Assembly: GCA_946185535.1 (NCBI GenBank) | Contig: CAMHJX010000002.1 | Span: 163,006 to 227,005, forward strand | Origin: an uncultured Bacteroidales bacterium | Lineage (GTDB): Bacteria > Bacteroidota > Bacteroidia > Bacteroidales > F082 | Direction of reading: 5' to 3' | Length of the DNA: 64,000 bases | Shown: positions 59,714-64,000 of the stretch, in pieces | Layout of the letters: each line of letters opens with the position of its first letter | How positions within the stretch are numbered: position 1 is the stretch's first letter | Translations under genes and position numbers: made by a program | Notes under the pieces: model-generated | Databases searched by the model: none | Told to the model about the DNA's origin: nothing | Seen by the model: the letters and a program-made list of their open reading frames with translations, nothing else

Positions 59714-60301
59714 ATGCGCGAGAGGAACAAAGCCTATTTCGACAGCTTGAGCGACAAGGAATTGGTCGACTTGCTCCTTGCCAATGATGAAGAGGCAATA
59801 GAGTATTTGTTCTTTATCCGCTGCAATGGGATGTTTGCCCACATCGCTTGCAGCATTTTCCAATCGCAGACCATCAAGGAGGAATTAATCACTGATTTTT
59901 ATTTGTTTCTCAGCGAAAACGACTGGAGTAGGTTGCGTCAGTTTGAGTTCAAGGCAGGCCTGAACACTTGGCTGACAGTGATTGCGGCAAGATTTTTCAA
60001 AAAAATACGCATTTCTCAGACTAAATTAGTCGTGATAGACCCTCAATTGATTGTCGAAACCCAAAAGAACGAGGCGGACGACTACGACATCATCAATGAG
60101 ATGAGCCGCCTCGAACTTTACCAAGCCATCAACAGGCTGTCGAAACCTCGCGAACGTTACGCCCTACTGGCCGACCTGACGGGCAAACGTGCCGAAGACA
60201 TCGCCGCCGAGATGGGATGCACGGTAGCGGCAGTGTACAACCTGACCAAAAAAGCCAGGTTGGAATTGAAGACAATAATGCAAGAAAGGAAGGAAGCGTA
60301 A
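59714..60301 (+). CDS. ECF-type RNA polymerase sigma factor
   Basis: 195 residues. Sigma region 2 (about 15-95: DKELVDLLLANDEEAIEYLFF..., LNTWLTVIAARFFKKI) and region 4 with a helix-turn-helix (about 130-190: INRLSKPRERYALLADLTGKRAEDIAAEMGCTVAAVYNLTKKARLELKTIM). Group IV sigma factors direct RNA polymerase to a small regulon in response to an envelope signal and are held by the cotranscribed anti-sigma. Follows the upstream secreted protein by 2 bp and precedes the anti-sigma-like gene by 1 bp. Region 2 is somewhat degenerate, so low activity is possible. Confidence 0.9.
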   Translation: MRERNKAYFDSLSDKELVDLLLANDEEAIEYLFFIRCNGMFAHIACSIFQSQTIKEELITDFYLFLSENDWSRLRQFEFKAGLNTWLTVIAARFFKKIRISQTKLVVIDPQLIVETQKNEADDYDIINEMSRLELYQAINRLSKPRERYALLADLTGKRAEDIAAEMGCTVAAVYNLTKKARLELKTIMQERKEA

Positions 60302-60302
60302 C

Positions 60303-61763
60303 ATGAAAAACGAACCCATGCAAATCACCGATGAATTGATTGCCCGTTATCTCGAAGGCAAAGCGACTGACGAGGAAAGGAAGGCAGTAGAGGCTTACCT
60401 GATGGAGAACGAGGAGGAGATGGACATCCTTTTCGCTGCCCGCGCCGAGATGGCCTATCAGGACGACATCGCCCATCAGTCGGTGTTTGCCCGTTCCATG
60501 ATCGAGTATGACGAATATGCGCTAGCGGCAGCGTCGGAAAAGATGGACTGTGCCATCAAGGCGCAACAGATGGTGCTGCGCAACTACGGCATCGAAGTGA
60601 GCACGGAGGAACTGACTGCCTTGGCCAAGAAGCAAGGCTGGTTTGAAGAAGGGAAGGGCAGCGCCTTCGACTTCGTGGGTGAGTTGCTCAACCATTATGG
60701 CGTTGAATCCGTGCAGATGCGCAATGCAGGTGTCTATCACATCATGCATGAACTGAGCCAAGGCCATAAGATCATCGTTGGCGTTGATGCCGATGCGGCA
60801 GAAACAGCGGAAGCCCAGCACGTGATGCTTGTGGCCGGCATCGACACCACCGACCCCAACAATCTGAAAGTGGTGGTGCGTGACCCCTCACATCCCGAGC
60901 AAGACAATACCTATTCGGCCAATGAGTTCATGGAACGCTGGAAGCATACGGGCTGTTTCATGGTGTCAACCAAGCAGGCTGCTCCTTTGTCGGCCAATCC
61001 TGAGATGCAGAACTTCGACTACCAGCTGGGTTATGTGCGTAAGTTTGCTGATGTGGCTTATGAGGAAATCATCAAGCGGCTGGCTGAGGATGGGTATATA
61101 CAAGGCGGCCCTTTGACCCTTCGAGAGGCCTCAGGGACCACAGGCTCAGGGACCGCGAAAAGGCTTAAGTTCTATATCTTTGGAGTTTTAGCATTGCTTT
61201 TGTTAGGTGGAATCGGGTATTATTGTTGGCGTGTTTCGACTCCTTTGCAGATGAAAATCAACGTTACTGAAGACAAGAACTACAGCATACCTTCACTGCC
61301 CTTCACGGAAGGTACTTTGCAATGCGAATATGCCGACAATGCGGTGCAAACCCTTAAGGTGGGGGGCGACAATGCCACCGTGTTCCTCAATGAGATACCC
61401 TATAAATACAGGAATTCCGATGTGCATGTCGTTTTTGATGCAGAGGGCTACCGAACTATCGATACCGTAGTAAAGGTTCAAAAATCCTTAAACCTCAGTC
61501 TGAAACGCAACAACGACTTGGGCGTGGTGTTTGGTCGTGTGGTCGATTTTGAGACGGAGCAGCCCATTGAAGGTGCAACGATTTCGCTTCAGGACATGAC
61601 CGCGCAGACCGATGCCTTCGGGCAGTTCAGGATAGAGATCCCCTTTGCCAAGCAGGACAAGACCCAGCGGGTGCAAGTCACAAAGGAGGGCTATCAAGTG
61701 TGGGAAGGCCTGTACCGGCCTTCGGCCACCGACCCGTGGTACGTGGTGTTGTCAAGGAATTGA
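60303..61763 (+). CDS. Membrane protein: anti-sigma-like N-terminus, C39-like peptidase fold, periplasmic beta domain
   Basis: 486 residues. Residues 6-40 (QITDELIARYLEGKATDEERKAVEAYL) match the N-terminus of Bacteroidota anti-sigma factors. Residues 80-225 resemble a C39-type cysteine peptidase: Cys83 in MDCAIKAQQMVLRNYG, His173 in AQHVMLVAGID and Asp194 in VVRDPSHPEQ; the usual Gln before the Cys is absent. One membrane helix (289-308) is preceded by basic residues, putting the peptidase domain in the cytoplasm. The exterior 310-486 part contains a carboxypeptidase-regulatory-like module (about 405-486: GVVFGRVVDFETEQPIEGATI). It would hold the sigma factor and may regulate it by proteolysis (inference). 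Confidence 0.82.
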   Translation: MKNEPMQITDELIARYLEGKATDEERKAVEAYLMENEEEMDILFAARAEMAYQDDIAHQSVFARSMIEYDEYALAAASEKMDCAIKAQQMVLRNYGIEVSTEELTALAKKQGWFEEGKGSAFDFVGELLNHYGVESVQMRNAGVYHIMHELSQGHKIIVGVDADAAETAEAQHVMLVAGIDTTDPNNLKVVVRDPSHPEQDNTYSANEFMERWKHTGCFMVSTKQAAPLSANPEMQNFDYQLGYVRKFADVAYEEIIKRLAEDGYIQGGPLTLREASGTTGSGTAKRLKFYIFGVLALLLLGGIGYYCWRVSTPLQMKINVTEDKNYSIPSLPFTEGTLQCEYADNAVQTLKVGGDNATVFLNEIPYKYRNSDVHVVFDAEGYRTIDTVVKVQKSLNLSLKRNNDLGVVFGRVVDFETEQPIEGATISLQDMTAQTDAFGQFRIEIPFAKQDKTQRVQVTKEGYQVWEGLYRPSATDPWYVVLSRN

Positions 61764-61847
61764 AAGCTTGATAAGTAGATGAGGAAGTTGGGGTTTTATA
61801 AAAGGCTATAGGACAGCGACTTGTGATAATAATCATTTCAGGCCTCT

Positions 61848-61950
61848 AGCTTTTGGCCTCTGGCTTCTGGCAGCTTATCGAAAAGCTGAAGAGCTTATAT
61901 CCATCATTGAGCTGCCAGTAGCCAATGGCCAGTAGCCAAAAGCCATATCA
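61848..61950. repeat. Inverted-arm element made of GGCTTCTG/CAGTAGCC words
   Basis: Left arm of GCTTTTGGCCTCTGGCTTCT words (about 61848-61872); right arm GCCAGTAGCCAATGGCCAGT, then AGCCAAAAGCC (about 61913-61945), complementary to it. The spacer contains AGCTTATCG-AAAAGCTGAAGAGC. It lies in the 273-bp gap before the PEGA/TPR gene, with a promoter at 62011. Confidence 0.65.
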
Positions 61951-62010
61951 ATAGTCAAAAAATGATATAAGTTGATTTTGATCCGTTGTATGATTTTAGA
62001 CCAAAAGCAT

Positions 62011-62018
62011 TATTTTTG
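62011..62018 (+). promoter_or_regulatory. -7 box TATTTTTG for the PEGA/TPR gene
   Basis: TATTTTTGC with TTG 22 bp upstream (61986-61988), 18 bp before the ATG at 62037. Confidence 0.65.
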
Positions 62019-62036
62019 CGCCATATTTCTTAAGTT

Positions 62037-63863
62037 ATGAAAAGATTTACTCTAGTTATTATATTCTTTATAGTTAGCATTTGCGGTGCCTTTGCCCAAA
62101 ACATTTCAGTGAAGTCCTTCAAGTCCCTGCCGATGGACTTGACGGCTTCGAGCCTCGAAGGAAAGCGCGTTGACCAGAACGGGGATGTAGCGGCATTGAT
62201 TAAAGTGGTGACTACCGAGACGGGCTTTGTCTTTGAAGGCGGCACCTTGGGCATCGTCGACACGAAACAGACCCCTGGCGAGGTGTGGGTGTGGGTGCCA
62301 CGGGCGGCACGAAAAATCACCATCAAGCACCCGCAACTTGGGGTGTTGAGGGATTACTACTACCCCGTGGAGATAGAGGCCGAGCGCACCTACGAGATGG
62401 TGCTGACCACGGCGAAGATTGAAACCATCGTGAAGGAAGAGGTGCGGATGCAGTATCTCGCCTTCCAGATCTCGCCTCCGAATGCCACACTTGTGGTGGA
62501 CGAAAAATACTGGGACGTGGAAGCCGACGGAAGTGCCCAGGATTATGTCAACTTTGGCACCTACTCTTGGCGCGTTGAAGCACCAAATTATCATTCGGAT
62601 GCCGGTCGCGTGACCGTTGATGACCCTAATAACGCCAAAATTGTGCCCGTCACGCTGCAACCCAACTTCGGTTGGATTGAGGTGGCAGGATCGGGCAATT
62701 TGAAGGATGCCAGCGTGTATGTCGACAATGTTTTGATAGGTCGTGCTCCATGCAAAAGTGAAGCCCTGAAGAGTGGAAAACACACCGTGCGCATCACCAA
62801 GAAAATGTACGCCACCTACACAGAGTCGGTGAATGTTGCCGACAACGAGACCACCCGCCTTGCCCCCTCGCTGGCTGCCGACTTCGCCGAAGTGACCCTC
62901 ACGGTGGATGCCGATGCCGACATCTACGTGAATGACGAACGCAAAGGCATACGCACGTGGACAGGTCCCTTAGGCAGCGGTACCTACAAGATAGAGTGTA
63001 AGCAGGCCAACCACGAAACCAGCACGACAACCAAGGAGATTACAGCCGCCATGGAGGGACAAACCATCACCCTGCCAGCGCCGCGCCCCATCTACGGCTC
63101 GCTGAACGTGGAGAGCACGCCTAATTTCTGCAATCTTTACATTGATGGCAAGGATATGGGAACTACCCCCAAGTCCATTGCTGAAATCCTCATTGGCCAA
63201 CATACTGTCGTATTCACAAAAGACGGTTACGACCAACAAATTGAAACCGTCACCATCGCCGAAGGCTTAAGGACACAATTGAAAGCCACTTTGAACAAGA
63301 CCCCCGAAAGACCCGCCCCCCAAGCCAACAAACCCACCAACAGTTCAAACGGCCAAAAAACATCTACAAACTCACAAGCGGACCTCAATGCACTTTACCA
63401 AAAAATCAATGCGGCATTGGAGGCTGGTAAAGTCATGTCGATATTGAATGACCTCCTAGAATTGGACAGCTACGAACATAACGACCCGAGTGTCCCATAT
63501 ATCTTGGGTACCTTATATGGTGATCCTATTAATAGAATCTACGACCCCAACAAGGCCATCGCTTCTTATCAAAAAGCCTTACGTATCAACCCCAACTACT
63601 ATAATGCCAATTATAATCTTGGTGTCCTCTACATCACTTTGGCCAATGAACTAATAGCACAAGCCAACGATATCACCGGTGTCTCGAAAGCCGAAATGGA
63701 ACAATACGATAACCTGTTTACCCAATCTGACGACAAGCTCCGTACAGGACTCCCCTATTTGGAGAAAGCTTACCAACTGCAACCGTCCGAAGACGTCAAA
63801 ACGGTGCTTCTCGCCATATACAGAAAACTCAAGATGGACTCCAAACTTAAAGGGTTGAAATAA
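62037..63863 (+). CDS. PEGA-domain protein with C-terminal TPR repeats
   Basis: 608 residues. Signal peptide about 1-20 (CGAFAQ). N-terminal beta domain (SLPMDLTASS), then PEGA-like modules: about 120-200 (ISPPNATLVVDEKYWDV), about 215-285, and 345-415 (GSLNVESTPNFCNLYIDGKDMGTTP...GQHTVVFTKDGY). A Pro/Ser/Asn-rich linker (425-455) leads to a TPR domain (about 460-608, with DPNKAIASYQKALRINPNYYNANYNLG). The first 420 residues are paralogous to 46677; there the C-terminus is barrel-like instead. Likely envelope-associated. Confidence 0.87.
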   Translation: MKRFTLVIIFFIVSICGAFAQNISVKSFKSLPMDLTASSLEGKRVDQNGDVAALIKVVTTETGFVFEGGTLGIVDTKQTPGEVWVWVPRAARKITIKHPQLGVLRDYYYPVEIEAERTYEMVLTTAKIETIVKEEVRMQYLAFQISPPNATLVVDEKYWDVEADGSAQDYVNFGTYSWRVEAPNYHSDAGRVTVDDPNNAKIVPVTLQPNFGWIEVAGSGNLKDASVYVDNVLIGRAPCKSEALKSGKHTVRITKKMYATYTESVNVADNETTRLAPSLAADFAEVTLTVDADADIYVNDERKGIRTWTGPLGSGTYKIECKQANHETSTTTKEITAAMEGQTITLPAPRPIYGSLNVESTPNFCNLYIDGKDMGTTPKSIAEILIGQHTVVFTKDGYDQQIETVTIAEGLRTQLKATLNKTPERPAPQANKPTNSSNGQKTSTNSQADLNALYQKINAALEAGKVMSILNDLLELDSYEHNDPSVPYILGTLYGDPINRIYDPNKAIASYQKALRINPNYYNANYNLGVLYITLANELIAQANDITGVSKAEMEQYDNLFTQSDDKLRTGLPYLEKAYQLQPSEDVKTVLLAIYRKLKMDSKLKGLK

Positions 63864-63897
63864 ACCAGGCCTAGGAAAACCAACTAACAGAAAAAAA

Positions 63898-64000
63898 ATG
63901 AAACAAATCACAGCGTTACTGCTAATATTGCACCCATTCTCCCAAATTTGCAATCACGAGCGGTCGAAAGACATGCAAAAGTACCAAAAATACATAAAAG
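63898..64000 (+). CDS. Possible start of a secreted protein (3' end outside window)
   Basis: ATG at 63898 opens a 34-codon frame to the edge, beginning MKQITALLLILHPFS, a plausible signal peptide. But the segment 63929-63955 also matches the dispersed palindromic element at 52196, so the frame may be accidental. No promoter box was seen. Confidence 0.3.
   Translation, partial: MKQITALLLILHPFSQICNHERSKDMQKYQKYIK

Overview
The window looks like the chromosome of a gut-type member of the Bacteroidales (Bacteroidota). Evidence: most gene starts are preceded by the Bacteroidota -7 promoter box TAnnTTTG rather than a sigma70 -10 box; there are many SPII lipoproteins with short lipoboxes, PEGA, DUF47/PiT, DUF4419, DUF4160 and MauE-type proteins, and the RarA, UvrB, RecQ and TopB versions are of the expected type. 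No rRNA, CRISPR array, insertion sequence or intact prophage was seen.

Layout. Positions 1-8.9 kb: a truncated TPR protein and LolD (minus strand), UvrB and RecQ (DNA repair, plus strand), then HU, methionyl-tRNA formyltransferase and a membrane TPR protein (minus), and a SpoU/TrmH RNA methyltransferase. 8.9-16.3 kb: a poly-Asn lipoprotein, a MauE-thioredoxin membrane protein, a C69 dipeptidase, a secreted DUF4419 protein, RarA, an EcsC-like protein and a 79-residue protein. 16.3-18.0 kb: a probable small RNA, a single-pass membrane protein, and tRNA-Glu(CTC) with tRNA-Arg(ACG). 18-31.6 kb: PepE peptidase, a TerB-like/winged-helix protein, a Ca2+ P-type ATPase, a lipocalin-like lipoprotein, carbamate kinase, a phosphopantetheinyl transferase, a long-chain acyl-CoA synthetase and a 1345-residue SNF2 helicase. 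31.7-44.1 kb: tandem CPA2 cation/proton antiporters, TopB, a phosphoribosyltransferase-like protein, two secreted proteins of unknown role and PncB. 44.1-46.6 kb: a DUF47-PiT-DUF47 phosphate-uptake operon.

46.6-64 kb is an accessory region of envelope proteins. Two PEGA-domain paralogues bracket it. It contains a 1084-residue surface lipoprotein whose C-terminal lectin-like domain closely resembles targets of diversity-generating retroelements, a DUF4160/DUF2442-XRE pair, and a cluster of three secreted transglutaminase-like paralogues. The third of these appears cotranscribed with a carboxypeptidase-regulatory/TPR protein, a sigma factor, and a one-pass membrane protein that joins an anti-sigma-like N-terminus to a C39-like cysteine-peptidase fold. 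This last operon is the best candidate here for an undescribed envelope-signalling system.

Intergenic regions carry an unusual recurrent architecture: inverted arms, each built of tandem degenerate 7-8 bp words, with different words at different loci, plus several palindromic REP/MITE-like elements. All functional names rest on motif and family recognition by eye; no database search was run.
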